Of a DNA stretch of 64,000 nucleotides, positions 44,356-53,665 are shown one piece after another; position 1 is the first letter of the stretch, and every line of letters starts with the position of its first letter. The notes under the pieces were generated by a model. That model searched no databases and was not told the DNA's origin. It saw nothing but the letters and a program-made list of their open reading frames with translations. Source of the stretch: Bacteroidota bacterium. GTDB taxonomy: Bacteria > Bacteroidota > Bacteroidia > Flavobacteriales > Flavobacteriaceae. Location of the stretch: NCBI GenBank assembly GCA_023386585.1, contig JAEWJM010000004.1:62001-126000 (forward strand), in the 5' to 3' direction. The translations under genes and the position numbers were made by a program.

Positions 44356-44374
44356 AAAAACCGCCTTTCGGCGG
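44354..44374 (-). terminator. Terminator of the M49 peptidase gene
   Basis: CCGCC/GGCGG hairpin with TTTC loop and seven T on the minus strand, adjacent to the stop codons of both converging genes. Confidence 0.88.
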
Positions 44375-44379
44375 CTGAT

Positions 44380-46422
44380 CTAATTTTGGTCGGGAAGAAA
44401 ACCGAAATTTTTCGAATAGTACAGCATCTGTTCGGCAAACGATTTTGGTTGCGTCACAATGATATCAGTGATTTTGCCGTCCTTGTCGGTTTTAGGCACA
44501 AGCATCGGATTTATGAATCCGCTGTAAGGCGCCGATGTGAAAGCCTTGCTTCGCTCCAGCACTTCCTGATGAAGTTTTTGGTCGACTTTCACTCCGTAAT
44601 TTTCAACCAATGCTTTCGCCGCCTTGAAATCGCCTTCCGATTTTATGCGTTGGGTTTCGCGAAGCAGCTGCCCGAACAATTCATGCAATTTTTCGTAATC
44701 GGTGATATTGAAATAGGTTTTTCCGTTGCGGGTCATTTTTTCAATGACGTTGTCCTTTTTACCTTTTTCGAAAACCCATGCGCTGACCCATTGCCTGTTG
44801 CGCATGTGTGCTTCCTCAATATTTGCACCCGGTTCAAGTCGGATTAGCTGTGTCATCAACCCGTTGCGAATATAATTGTCGTAAGCGGCCATTCCGCACT
44901 TTTTCCAGTCATCGGTCAGTCCCAACTCCTGAATTTTCGAATTGTACAAATAATATAATCCCACAAGATCAGCGCGGCCTTCTTCCATTGTGGAAGCATA
45001 ACTCTTCAGCGTTTCTTTCGGAGTTCCTACACCGGGATTGATCTGACCCGAAGCATGTCCAACCACTTCATGCAGCGCTGTGTGAAGCTTATCGGCTACG
45101 CCACCATATTTTTCTGAAAGCGCGATTTCTTCTTCGTCGTTTGCAAATTCTTTCAGCTTTTCGGAACCGCCTGCTTTTTCGTAGGCGTCGATTATATTAC
45201 CAAGTGACACTGATTTTGATCCGTATTTCGCCCGAATCCAGTCGGCATTCGGCAAGTTCACACCGATTGGCGTACTTGGTGAGGAATCTCCCGACTCGCC
45301 TGCGACGATTACCGTTTTATAAGAAACTCCGACTACATTTTTCTTTTTATGGGCAGGCAGCAACGGTGAGTTATCTTCAAACCACTGCGCATTGGCAGAA
45401 ACCTTTTCCATTTTCGCCGACATGTCAAAATCTTTGATCTGAACAACGCCTTCATACGACCCGCGTGCACCCAGTGGATCGTTGTAAACTTCAACAAATC
45501 CGCTGATGTAGTCGATATTTCCTTCGGTAGCCTGAAGCCAGGCAATATTGTAATCATCCCATGTTTTTAAATCCCCGGTACGATAATATTGGATCAACAG
45601 CCCGAGCGCGTCGGCTTGCTTTTGGTTTTCGGCTACCCCTTTGGCTTTCACAAGCCAGTAAACGATCTTTTCAATGGCCGGTCCGTACATTCCGCCGACT
45701 TTCCAAACTTTTTCCTCAAGTCCGCCCGAAGCACTGCGAACCAATTTGGAGTTGAGTCCAAATGAAAGCGGCTGATCCGGATTGGGTGACTTCATCTTTG
45801 CGTAGAATGCGTCGACTTCCTTTTCAGAAATTCCTTTGTCGTAGAAGTTAACTGCCGAACCTGCAATCAAACCTTTTGATTCGTCGAGGTTGACCTTTTT
45901 GGCATCTGCAGAATTAAACAAAACCGAGGCAATTTCGGGAGCGAGGTCGGTTTTGGTTTCCGAAAGAAGGGTTTTGAAATAAGCTTCTGAAAATCCGGGC
46001 TTAATTTTGTCGGTTGAGTAGTGATGGTGGATTCCGTTTGAGAACCACACCCTTTTTAGATAGATTTCAAAATTCTTCCAGGCTTCAGTGGTCTTATCGC
46101 CGCTGTAGTTCTGATAAATATTCTCGAGTGCCTTCCGGATCCGGAGGTTGTATTTGTAATTCTGATCCCAATAGATGTCGCGGCCCGCGGTTCCGGCCTG
46201 CGTAAGGTAATACACGAGCTCTTTTTCCTTTAATGTAAGCTTGTCCCAACCGGCAATTTGGTACCGGAGGACTTTAATATCGGCGAATTGCTCTGCGACA
46301 TAATTAAAAGTGCTGTCGGAAGATTCTTTTTTGGAAACTTCTGTGGTCGTTTTCGTTTCTTTCTGACACGAAAGCGCAAGTGCTGCAATGATTGCGGTGC
46401 GTACGATTAAGGTTGGTTTCAT
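44380..46422 (-). CDS. Dipeptidyl-peptidase III family (M49) lipoprotein
   Basis: 680 residues. Signal with lipobox LALSC, so exported and lipid-anchored. The M49 zinc motif HEVVGH (H451-H456; the family form is HExxxH) and second motif EEGRADLV (about 480-487) are present. Releases dipeptides from the N-terminus of short peptides. M49 enzymes of Bacteroidota often keep the zinc motif with an extra residue. Likely peptide nutrition at the cell surface or periplasm. Confidence 0.92.
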   Translation of the reverse strand: MKPTLIVRTAIIAALALSCQKETKTTTEVSKKESSDSTFNYVAEQFADIKVLRYQIAGWDKLTLKEKELVYYLTQAGTAGRDIYWDQNYKYNLRIRKALENIYQNYSGDKTTEAWKNFEIYLKRVWFSNGIHHHYSTDKIKPGFSEAYFKTLLSETKTDLAPEIASVLFNSADAKKVNLDESKGLIAGSAVNFYDKGISEKEVDAFYAKMKSPNPDQPLSFGLNSKLVRSASGGLEEKVWKVGGMYGPAIEKIVYWLVKAKGVAENQKQADALGLLIQYYRTGDLKTWDDYNIAWLQATEGNIDYISGFVEVYNDPLGARGSYEGVVQIKDFDMSAKMEKVSANAQWFEDNSPLLPAHKKKNVVGVSYKTVIVAGESGDSSPSTPIGVNLPNADWIRAKYGSKSVSLGNIIDAYEKAGGSEKLKEFANDEEEIALSEKYGGVADKLHTALHEVVGHASGQINPGVGTPKETLKSYASTMEEGRADLVGLYYLYNSKIQELGLTDDWKKCGMAAYDNYIRNGLMTQLIRLEPGANIEEAHMRNRQWVSAWVFEKGKKDNVIEKMTRNGKTYFNITDYEKLHELFGQLLRETQRIKSEGDFKAAKALVENYGVKVDQKLHQEVLERSKAFTSAPYSGFINPMLVPKTDKDGKITDIIVTQPKSFAEQMLYYSKNFGFLPDQN

Positions 46423-46526
46423 TCCCTGGTATTTTAGAATTTCAAATATAGCAGTAATTGCGATGCGAAGGCAAAAGACGATGTTTGAATTAAATCTTTA
46501 ACTTTACGACGTCATCCATTTAGCGT

Positions 46527-47627
46527 ATGCGCATCCTGAAATACATTCTTCTGCTGTTAGTGCTGATCTTCATCGGCGTTTCAGTCTTTGTCGCCACCCA
46601 GAAAGGTGAGTATGAAATTGTTCGAACAAGAGTTTTCAATTCGTCGAAACCAATCCTGTACAATTATGTGAATGACCTTGGGAATTGGCCCGACTGGATC
46701 TCATCCGGCGAGACAACTGCCGAAAACGGCCACGCGACCATTGGTCCCGGAGCAAGTTTAAAATGGGACGGAGCAGACAGCGAAGGCTCAGTGAAGACTT
46801 TATATATCAAACAGGGCGACAGTATTGTGCAACACCTCGAATGGAACGGCGAGCCGGCGGATGCTTTTTGGAAATTTGAAGAAACGGGATCCAAAACCAC
46901 AGTGACATTGACGGTGCGGGGGAAAATGGGTTTTATGCCAAAAATATACGCCGCATTCAAAGGCGGTGCCCAGAAAATTATGGAGACCGAATTTGAGAAT
47001 TCGCTTGCCAGGCTCGAAAAAACATTTGACAAGGAAATCAATAAATACACCATCACTGCTGACGGACCTGTAACGCAGCCGGGAACGTTTTACCTTCACC
47101 AGACGATATTGAGCACATTGGAAAATTTGCCGCGAAATACGAATATCATGATGGGTAAGCTTCTTTATTTTTTCAGGAAAAATAAAATACAGATGGCAGG
47201 AAAGCCTTTCGTGATCTACCATTCTTACGACAAAGCTAAAGCGCTTTCCAATTTTTCGGTTTGCATTCCGGTGAGGGAAGAAATATATACATCGCCGGGT
47301 AGCGACATTTCTTCGGGTTCGTTAGCCCCATATCGGGCGGCGAAAGTCACGTTGCATGGCGATTATTCCCACTTGCGCCAAGCATGGGACCGGGCATCAA
47401 AATTGGTTTCCGAAAGCAATCTGACTCCGTCCGGGCCGGTCGGAATTGAGATTTACAAAACCTCAAGGGAAGATAACAGGCATCCGTCGTCCTGGGTAAC
47501 AGAAATATTGATTCCCGTCAAAGATCAGGCAGCAGCTCCGGTGGTTCAGGTAACACGCCCGGTATCTGTTCCGGTTGAATCGGCGCCTGACCGCGCTGAA
47601 CCAGCGGAAGAAATTCCGATACCGTAA
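46527..47627 (+). CDS. Membrane-anchored SRPBCC plus GyrI-like ligand-binding protein
   Basis: 366 residues. An N-terminal membrane helix (ILLLLVLIFIGVSVFVA) is followed by a SRPBCC polyketide-cyclase-like domain (about 35-165, YNYVNDLGNWPDWIS), then a GyrI/AraC effector-like domain (about 190-335, GPVGIEIYKTSRED) and a Pro/Val-rich tail. Both domains bind small hydrophobic ligands in relatives. Ends 48 bases before the sigma-factor gene, no terminator seen between, so it may share a transcript with the ECF cluster. Confidence 0.8.
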   Translation: MRILKYILLLLVLIFIGVSVFVATQKGEYEIVRTRVFNSSKPILYNYVNDLGNWPDWISSGETTAENGHATIGPGASLKWDGADSEGSVKTLYIKQGDSIVQHLEWNGEPADAFWKFEETGSKTTVTLTVRGKMGFMPKIYAAFKGGAQKIMETEFENSLARLEKTFDKEINKYTITADGPVTQPGTFYLHQTILSTLENLPRNTNIMMGKLLYFFRKNKIQMAGKPFVIYHSYDKAKALSNFSVCIPVREEIYTSPGSDISSGSLAPYRAAKVTLHGDYSHLRQAWDRASKLVSESNLTPSGPVGIEIYKTSREDNRHPSSWVTEILIPVKDQAAAPVVQVTRPVSVPVESAPDRAEPAEEIPIP

Positions 47628-47675
47628 TTAAACCTTTCAGGCGATGGTCATTCCAACGCCACAAAAAAAAATGCT

Positions 47676-48215
47676 TTGACCGAGGAGGAATTCATCAGGC
47701 AGTTACTCGATCCGAAAACGCAGAATGAGGCGTTTCTGAAACTGGTGAAAGAAAATCAAAGGCCGCTTTACAATAATATCCGAAGTATCGTGCTTAACCA
47801 TGACGATACGGATGATATATTGCAGAACACCTTTATAAAAGTTTTTCGACATCTCAAGGATTTTAAGGGACAGAGCAAATTATTTTCCTGGATGTACCGG
47901 ATCTCGACGAATGAAGCATTGACATTCCTGAGCCAAAAAAATAAAAGAAGCGCCACCACGGGAATCGATCAGCAAACGCGACTCGTCGAAAATCTGCAAA
48001 CAGATACATGGTACGATGGTGATGAGATCCAGATTAAGTTGCAAAAAGCGGTTTCGCTTCTTCCTGAAAAACAGCAACTTGTTTTTAAGATGAAGTATTT
48101 CAACGAATTGAAGTACGAAGAAATTTCTGAAATTCTTGGAACCTCGACGGGCGCATTGAAAGCATCTTATCACCACGCTGTGAAAAAAATCGAAGAATAC
48201 ATGAACCGGAGTTAA
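47676..48215 (+). CDS. ECF-type RNA polymerase sigma factor
   Basis: 179 residues. Region 2 (DDTDDILQNTFIKVFRHLKDF, short core DILQNTFIKVF) and region 4 helix-turn-helix (LKYEEISEILGTSTGALKASYHHAV, core EEISEILGTSTGALKAS) are clear. No ATG lies in this frame near the start: the best start is TTG at 47676 (MTEEEFIRQLL), which gives the standard N-terminus of the family. Heads a cluster with two envelope proteins (48246 and 48665), a usual pattern for sigma with its regulators. Confidence 0.9.
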   Translation: MTEEEFIRQLLDPKTQNEAFLKLVKENQRPLYNNIRSIVLNHDDTDDILQNTFIKVFRHLKDFKGQSKLFSWMYRISTNEALTFLSQKNKRSATTGIDQQTRLVENLQTDTWYDGDEIQIKLQKAVSLLPEKQQLVFKMKYFNELKYEEISEILGTSTGALKASYHHAVKKIEEYMNRS

Positions 48216-48245
48216 ACCATATATTTTCATTTTTGTCCAAAGGCC

Positions 48246-48665
48246 ATGAAAAATTTTAAACTTGACGAACACCATAAAATCAGTCCGGGATTTTCCGTTC
48301 CGAACGATTATTTTAATGAGTTCCCGGCCAGGGTGATGAATTTGATTGCAGACGAATCAGTGCCGGTTATTCCCATTCACAGAAGACCAAGTATGGGTTC
48401 ACTGATGAAAGTGGCGGCGGTTTTATTGCTGGCATTAATGCTGCCGATGTTGAATGCTATTAAGTCGGCATCAACTTCCGATACAGAACTTTCGGCTATG
48501 GAAGCCTATCTGGATCTTCATCCGGAAATTGCTTCAGAACAAATTGCCGAGCAACTTGATGCAAATGACATCGATAATATAAGTGTAAATTATCATCTTG
48601 CAGACAGCACTATTGAAGATGTGTTGTCAGTAAATCCCGACGTCGAACAATATTTAATTAATTAA
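48246..48665 (+). CDS. Single-pass membrane protein, candidate anti-sigma partner
   Basis: 139 residues. Cytoplasmic N-terminus of about 55 residues (with YFNEFPARVM), one transmembrane helix at about 56-75 (MKVAAVLLLALMLPML), and an acidic periplasmic tail. This topology (N-in, C-out) is that of anti-sigma factors and it sits between the ECF sigma gene and a Spy/CpxP-like sensor gene. The anti-sigma role is inferred from context, not from a domain. Confidence 0.72.
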   Translation: MKNFKLDEHHKISPGFSVPNDYFNEFPARVMNLIADESVPVIPIHRRPSMGSLMKVAAVLLLALMLPMLNAIKSASTSDTELSAMEAYLDLHPEIASEQIAEQLDANDIDNISVNYHLADSTIEDVLSVNPDVEQYLIN

Positions 48666-49123
48666 TGATGAAAAATTTAAAAATCATATTCCTTTCCGTG
48701 TTCTTCATATCCTCCATGGCCGGCGCACAAGTGAAAGTGCGCGAAAAAATGGAGAAAATAAAAGCGATGAAAGTTGCTTTTATCACGAATGAACTGGCAC
48801 TGACGCCTGACGAATCAGCTAAGTTCTGGCCCCTTTACAATGATTTTGAAACAAAGCAAAAGACGTTGCGTAGGGAAATGGCGAGCTCTTATAAAAACCG
48901 CCGGCAAAGTGGACCGATGGAAAACCTGAGCGAAAAAGATGCTGCTGTAGCTTTGGCCAAAATGGAAGAAAACGAGGAACAGATGCATCAGCTTCGGCGA
49001 AAATTCGTTGCCGATCTTCGGAACGTTCTTCCTCCTGCAAAAATCCTGAAACTGAAAAAGGCCGAAGAAGATTTCAATAAAAAACTGCTTCAGCAATATC
49101 GTGAGAAAGCGCGGCGCAGATAA
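48665..49123 (+). CDS. Spy/CpxP-like 'sensor of ECF-type sigma factor' protein
   Basis: 152 residues. Signal peptide (SVFFISSMAGAQ) and a helical, Lys/Glu-rich mature protein with the motif LTPDESAKFWPLYNDFE, known from CpxP/Spy-like periplasmic sensors. The gene starts 1 base inside the stop of the preceding gene (TAATGATG; ATG at 48665 or 48668), so it is coupled. Probably senses envelope stress for the sigma factor; this is by family and context. Confidence 0.85.
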   Translation: MMKNLKIIFLSVFFISSMAGAQVKVREKMEKIKAMKVAFITNELALTPDESAKFWPLYNDFETKQKTLRREMASSYKNRRQSGPMENLSEKDAAVALAKMEENEEQMHQLRRKFVADLRNVLPPAKILKLKKAEEDFNKKLLQQYREKARRR

Positions 49124-50164
49124 TTAACGGAAATGTATCCTCACAATTTTATTCCTGCCGGCCGCAACAGCTTCAGAATTATTGATAAACTTAATGGTAT
49201 ATAGATCTTTGTCGGATAGCAATTGCTTCCAGGTGCGGCCGCCGTCAGAAGAATAATGCAGGCCGGTTCCACCAACTGTGACAATTGATTTGCCATCTGT
49301 TCCAGGAACAAACCGAACGCAGGAAATATATCCGGGGCCGCTTCCTTCGGCAAGTAGTTGCCAGCTTTTTCCACCGTCGAATGATATTGCTTTATTACCG
49401 GTGTTTGCTTGTTGATTGTCATAATCACCGCCTGCAATTATAATCGTTTTTTCATTCAATTGATCAGCAGAATAAATCCCTGTCATTTGTTTCCCTTGTA
49501 CAAGTGGTGTATTGAAAACTGCCCATGTTTTGCCACGATCAGATGACGAAAATAGCCGCGCTTTAACGCCGCCGGTGACAAATCGGATCGTTGATCCCGA
49601 GAGCATAAGGTTGGAGTTACTCGCTGCGAAAGACGCTTCGCCCTTCGCTGATGCCGGAAGAGAATTGCAATCGATTTTGTGCCAGGTTGTTCCGTGGTCA
49701 TCGGTCGTCAATACTGATGGGCAGCCGTCTATCGGATCGCCGATTGCTGCTCCGAATACGTTACCATCGAACATCAGGCTATCGTAGAAAGCGTCTTTGT
49801 CGTTATCGCGGTAGCATTCCGCAATTGAAAAGTCGATTTTATTAACCCTGTACAGTACGGCTGGCGTACCGGTATTTAAATAGAATACCTGCTTTTGTGT
49901 TGAACCTATGCTGCGGAGCTCCGCATCGGGAGCCGAATCGCTGACCTTGCGTGCGACTAATGTTTTACCGTCTAGTGAAATGCAACCAAAACGATTGCGA
50001 TCGCCTCCATACCAAAGCCGGTCACCATCTACCTGAATTGCCCTGATGGTAATTTTGTCGGAAAGCAATGTATCGACTGATGCGGTAGTGAACGGCGCTT
50101 GCACGATTGCAGTTTTACAGCTTCCGAAAAATAATATCAGAAAATTGAAAAAGACAAACGTCAT
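49124..50164 (-). CDS. Ycf48/BNR-type beta-propeller lipoprotein
   Basis: 346 residues from the ATG at 50164 (MTFVFFNFLILFFGSCK), with lipobox FGSC. Bladed repeats with Asp-box motifs (SSDRGKTWAVF, SFDGGKSWQLL, SSDGGRTWKQL) identify a sialidase-like/Ycf48-like propeller. Not a sialidase by residues seen; such proteins in Bacteroidota are annotated as oxidoreductases without evidence. Stop codons of this gene and the preceding plus-strand gene abut. A longer reading frame upstream is not protein-like and overlaps the next gene's leader. Confidence 0.82.
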   Translation of the reverse strand: MTFVFFNFLILFFGSCKTAIVQAPFTTASVDTLLSDKITIRAIQVDGDRLWYGGDRNRFGCISLDGKTLVARKVSDSAPDAELRSIGSTQKQVFYLNTGTPAVLYRVNKIDFSIAECYRDNDKDAFYDSLMFDGNVFGAAIGDPIDGCPSVLTTDDHGTTWHKIDCNSLPASAKGEASFAASNSNLMLSGSTIRFVTGGVKARLFSSSDRGKTWAVFNTPLVQGKQMTGIYSADQLNEKTIIIAGGDYDNQQANTGNKAISFDGGKSWQLLAEGSGPGYISCVRFVPGTDGKSIVTVGGTGLHYSSDGGRTWKQLLSDKDLYTIKFINNSEAVAAGRNKIVRIHFR

Positions 50165-50277
50165 GCAATTGCATTTGAGGCTACGAAGTTGTAAAAAGCG
50201 TACTGGCATAGTAATTGGTATTGCGCCGCGACTGCTGCAAAAAAGCGGCATCGACGATAAATCTAACACTAAACGAG

Positions 50278-51492
50278 ATGAAAACGAAATTTTTCTTAAT
50301 TGCTTTTTTTGCCTCAATATTTAATTTCTCACTTCTTGCGCAGGACCGGACAACGGTTACGGCGGTAAGCAATGAAATCAGCGACAACCTCGACCTACGC
50401 GCGGTTGCTTCGATCTTCGGTGATTCGGAAAACCTTGAAGACTTTGAGCGCAGGCTCAACGATCCGAATACCCAAATTTCAAACCTCGACTTAAATGGAG
50501 ACAACCAGGTCGATTACCTCCGGGTTATCGAAACAGTCGAACAAAACACCCACCTTATTGTTATACAATCAGTATTAGGCCGCGATCAATATCAGGATAT
50601 TGCAACCGTTGAAGTCGAACGCGACCATAACAATAATGTACAGGTACAGGTGGTAGGTGATGTATTTATGTACGGCGATAATTATATTTATGAACCGGTG
50701 TATTATTCACCTCCGGTAATCTACAATGTGTTTTGGACACCACATTATAATCCCTATTATTCAAGCTGGTACTGGAATTACTATCCAACCTATTACTATG
50801 GCTGGGCACCATATCCGGTTTACCGCTACAGGAACAATGTAAATCTTTACATCAATGTGCATCATCACTATAATTATGTGCATGTCCGCCGAAGCCACCG
50901 CGCAATTGCAATGTACCGCACCGTCCGCGCCGACGCTTATGCTTCCCAACATCCGGATCGTTCTTTCAGGTCGCGCAATGCAAACGTAAGCAACAGACAC
51001 GAGCTTGATCAAGTGAGGAACCAAACGGGAACACCGAGACCCTCGACCCGCACTCAGCCGGCAGCTACAGGAACAAGAAGTTCGTATCAAGCTGCGGGAA
51101 CCCGGACAACTAACGCAACAGGAACTCCAAGGCCGGCGACTTCAACCGGTACAAGATCTACAGTAAGCCCTAAATCGGTTCGCACCGCGACGGCACCGCA
51201 AATGGCCACACCTCTTGATGCTGCGTCTCCTACCCCACGTTCATCCGTACAAAGTAATTCGCCTCGTACTTCTTCGGCTACGAGTACAAATACACCGCGG
51301 ACTGTACAAGAAGCGCCGGCTAGTGCGCCACGGACATCAGCGTCACGCACTTCGACAAGAAACGAAATGTCAACTCCACGTCCGGCAGCTCCGTTTCGGG
51401 CAACACCTGCACAACAGCCGCGAATGAACACCGCACCAGCACCAAGATCATCGGGCGGAACATTTGAAGGCCGCGGGGGAAGGCGCCACTAA
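50278..51492 (+). CDS. Secreted low-complexity protein
   Basis: 404 residues from ATG 50278 (MKTKFFLIAFFASIF). Signal peptide, a folded-looking N-terminal region with SDNLDLRAVASIFGDSENLEDFER and DLNGDNQVDYLRVIE (EF-hand-like loop at about 75-90), a Tyr/Trp/Pro-rich segment (YNPYYSSWYWNYYPTYYYGW, about 145-190), and a C-terminal Thr/Ser/Pro/Arg/Ala-rich tail from about 230. No enzyme motif. Looks like an envelope or cell-surface protein. Own terminator. Confidence 0.75.
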   Translation: MKTKFFLIAFFASIFNFSLLAQDRTTVTAVSNEISDNLDLRAVASIFGDSENLEDFERRLNDPNTQISNLDLNGDNQVDYLRVIETVEQNTHLIVIQSVLGRDQYQDIATVEVERDHNNNVQVQVVGDVFMYGDNYIYEPVYYSPPVIYNVFWTPHYNPYYSSWYWNYYPTYYYGWAPYPVYRYRNNVNLYINVHHHYNYVHVRRSHRAIAMYRTVRADAYASQHPDRSFRSRNANVSNRHELDQVRNQTGTPRPSTRTQPAATGTRSSYQAAGTRTTNATGTPRPATSTGTRSTVSPKSVRTATAPQMATPLDAASPTPRSSVQSNSPRTSSATSTNTPRTVQEAPASAPRTSASRTSTRNEMSTPRPAAPFRATPAQQPRMNTAPAPRSSGGTFEGRGGRRH

Positions 51493-51498
51493 AAAACC

Positions 51499-51527
51499 AG
51501 CACTGCTTCGGCGGTGCTTTTTTTTTT
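51499..51527 (+). terminator. Rho-independent terminator
   Basis: AGCACTGC/GCGGTGCT stem (one G-T wobble), TTCG loop and ten T. Confidence 0.93.
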
Positions 51528-51585
51528 GAGTTCTGCCAACGGGCAAAAAAAAAGGTAGTACAGTATTTTATTAGCTATATAGTGG

Positions 51586-51593
51586 TAAATTTG
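51586..51593 (+). promoter_or_regulatory. kup -7 element
   Basis: Perfect TAAATTTG, 25 bases before the kup ATG. A -33 TTG is not at the usual spacing. Confidence 0.55.
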
Positions 51594-51618
51594 TACTCTT
51601 TTTTGCAGATTTTTCTAT

Positions 51619-53580
51619 ATGAGTGTTCATCAGAAAGGCCTTCACAGCAAGCTTACCTTCGGCGGCCTGCTTATCACGCTCGGAATCATTTACGGCGATA
51701 TCGGGACTTCACCTCTCTACGTAATGAAAGCCATTATTGGCGATCATCCGATTGATCCCAGCGTCGCGCTCGGTGGTATATCCTGTATATTCTGGACGCT
51801 CACCCTTCAAACTACGATCAAATATGTGTTGATTACGCTCAGCGCCGATAACAATGGTGAAGGCGGAATCTTCGCTCTTTATGCGCTGGTCCGGCGAACG
51901 AAGATAAAATGGCTGATCATTCCCGCAATTGTGGGCGGAAGCGCGCTTCTTGCGGATGGAATCATCACTCCTCCGATCTCTGTATCTTCCGCAGTTGAAG
52001 GAATACGTACATTTTATCCCGAACTTAACACGGTTCCTATTGTAATTGCGATCCTTTTCATACTTTTTACCATTCAGCAATTCGGGACCAAACTTGTCGG
52101 ACGGTTTTTCGCGCCAATGATGCTGCTGTGGTTCGGAATGCTCGGCGTGTTGGGATTTCTGCAGGTAATGCACCATCCCGAAGTAATTAAAGCAATCAAT
52201 CCTTATTATGCTTATCATCTATTGACAATACATCCGGAAGGTTTTTACGTACTCGGCTTTGTATTTCTTTGTACCACAGGAGCCGAAGCGCTTTATTCGG
52301 ATATGGGCCACTGCGGACGTAAAAACATTCGGATCAGTTGGATCTTTGTAAAAACAGCGCTCGTGCTCAATTATTTTGGCCAGGCGGCATATTTAAGCCA
52401 ACATGCGGGAAAAACACTGCAAGAGTTGGGCGGTGATTTTGGAAATCCTTTTTACCTTATAATGGCCGACTGGTTTAAGCCGTTCGGGATCGTAATTGCA
52501 ACCATCGCCGCAGTAATCGCATCCCAGGCGCTCATCAGCGGATCGTTCACGCTCATCAACGAAGCAATGCGTCTTAATTTCTGGCCAAAAGTCCGAATAA
52601 AATATCCGACCGAACTTAAGGGTCAATTGTACATTCCGTCTATAAATTGGCTTTTGTTGGCGGGATGCGTGATGGTTGTGCTGCACTTTGAGGAATCAGG
52701 CAATATGGAAGCGGCGTACGGCCTTGCGATTGTGCTTTGCATGATCATGACGACAATACTTCTCAACTATTTTATGATCTTGAAGCGGGTTGCATGGTAT
52801 TTTATAGCACCAACAATTGGAATTTATCTCGCGATCGAACTGAGCTTTCTCGTTGCAAACCTGAAAAAATTCTCACACGGCGGTTATGTAACACTCTTCA
52901 TTGCATGTGCGTTGATCGCAATTATGGTCATCTGGTGGAGAGCGAAAAGAATCAGCAGATTGTACACGAAAATGGTCAAAATCGACAATTACAAAAAAGT
53001 CCTCGCCGAGCTCAGTGTCGATTTGTCGATTCCAAAATACGCAACGCACCTGGTTTATATGACCAACGCAAACCGCACCGATGAAATCGAAGAAAAAGTA
53101 ATGTATTCGATATTGCAAAAGAGGCCCAAACGTGCCGATATATATTGGTTCGTTCACGTGAACATTCTAAGCGAGCCATACAAATCGGAATATAAAGTAA
53201 CCGAATTGATAAAAGACGATTTGTTCCGGATTGACTTCAATCTCGGTTTTCGCGAGCCTACCAAAATCAACCTGATGTTTAAGGAAGTGCTGCGCGACAT
53301 GGTAAAAAAAGGCGAAGTCGATATTACCAGTCGATACGAATCGCTCAATAAGAACAACATCATCGGCGATTTCAAGTTCGTGCTGTCTGAAAAATTCCTC
53401 TCGAATGACAGCCTTTTAAGATGGAATGAAAAGGTTATCATGAACAGTTACTTCCTCATCAAACGACTGAGTTTGTCAGAAGAAAAAGCCTTCGGACTGG
53501 ATAGCAGCTCAGTCAAAGTTGAAAAATTCCCGCTCGTACTTCATCCACCGGAAAAAATCGCACTCACAAGAGTACAGTAA
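51619..53580 (+). CDS. kup: KUP-type potassium uptake transporter
   Basis: Proton-coupled K+ importer of 653 residues. The KUP signature GIIYGDIGTSPLYV lies in the first helix (about 24-37); about twelve membrane helices fill residues 15-440 and a soluble C-terminal domain follows. SADNNGEGGIFALYAL and the FVFLCTTGAEALYSDMGHCG segment (partly quoted here) are also characteristic. In low-GC relatives, KUP and Trk are regulated by c-di-AMP, but no riboswitch is seen here. Monocistronic. Confidence 0.95.
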   Translation: MSVHQKGLHSKLTFGGLLITLGIIYGDIGTSPLYVMKAIIGDHPIDPSVALGGISCIFWTLTLQTTIKYVLITLSADNNGEGGIFALYALVRRTKIKWLIIPAIVGGSALLADGIITPPISVSSAVEGIRTFYPELNTVPIVIAILFILFTIQQFGTKLVGRFFAPMMLLWFGMLGVLGFLQVMHHPEVIKAINPYYAYHLLTIHPEGFYVLGFVFLCTTGAEALYSDMGHCGRKNIRISWIFVKTALVLNYFGQAAYLSQHAGKTLQELGGDFGNPFYLIMADWFKPFGIVIATIAAVIASQALISGSFTLINEAMRLNFWPKVRIKYPTELKGQLYIPSINWLLLAGCVMVVLHFEESGNMEAAYGLAIVLCMIMTTILLNYFMILKRVAWYFIAPTIGIYLAIELSFLVANLKKFSHGGYVTLFIACALIAIMVIWWRAKRISRLYTKMVKIDNYKKVLAELSVDLSIPKYATHLVYMTNANRTDEIEEKVMYSILQKRPKRADIYWFVHVNILSEPYKSEYKVTELIKDDLFRIDFNLGFREPTKINLMFKEVLRDMVKKGEVDITSRYESLNKNNIIGDFKFVLSEKFLSNDSLLRWNEKVIMNSYFLIKRLSLSEEKAFGLDSSSVKVEKFPLVLHPPEKIALTRVQ

Positions 53581-53640
53581 GCTTTGCTATCTAACTGCTT
53601 AATCGGCACTCGATAACGACCCGCAACGCGAAAAATACAT

Positions 53641-53648
53641 TACCTTTG
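53641..53648 (+). promoter_or_regulatory. -7 promoter element of the RsmB-type gene
   Basis: Perfect TACCTTTG, 17 bases before the ATG at 53666. Confidence 0.55.
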
Positions 53649-53665
53649 CGCCTCAAATTAAAATA

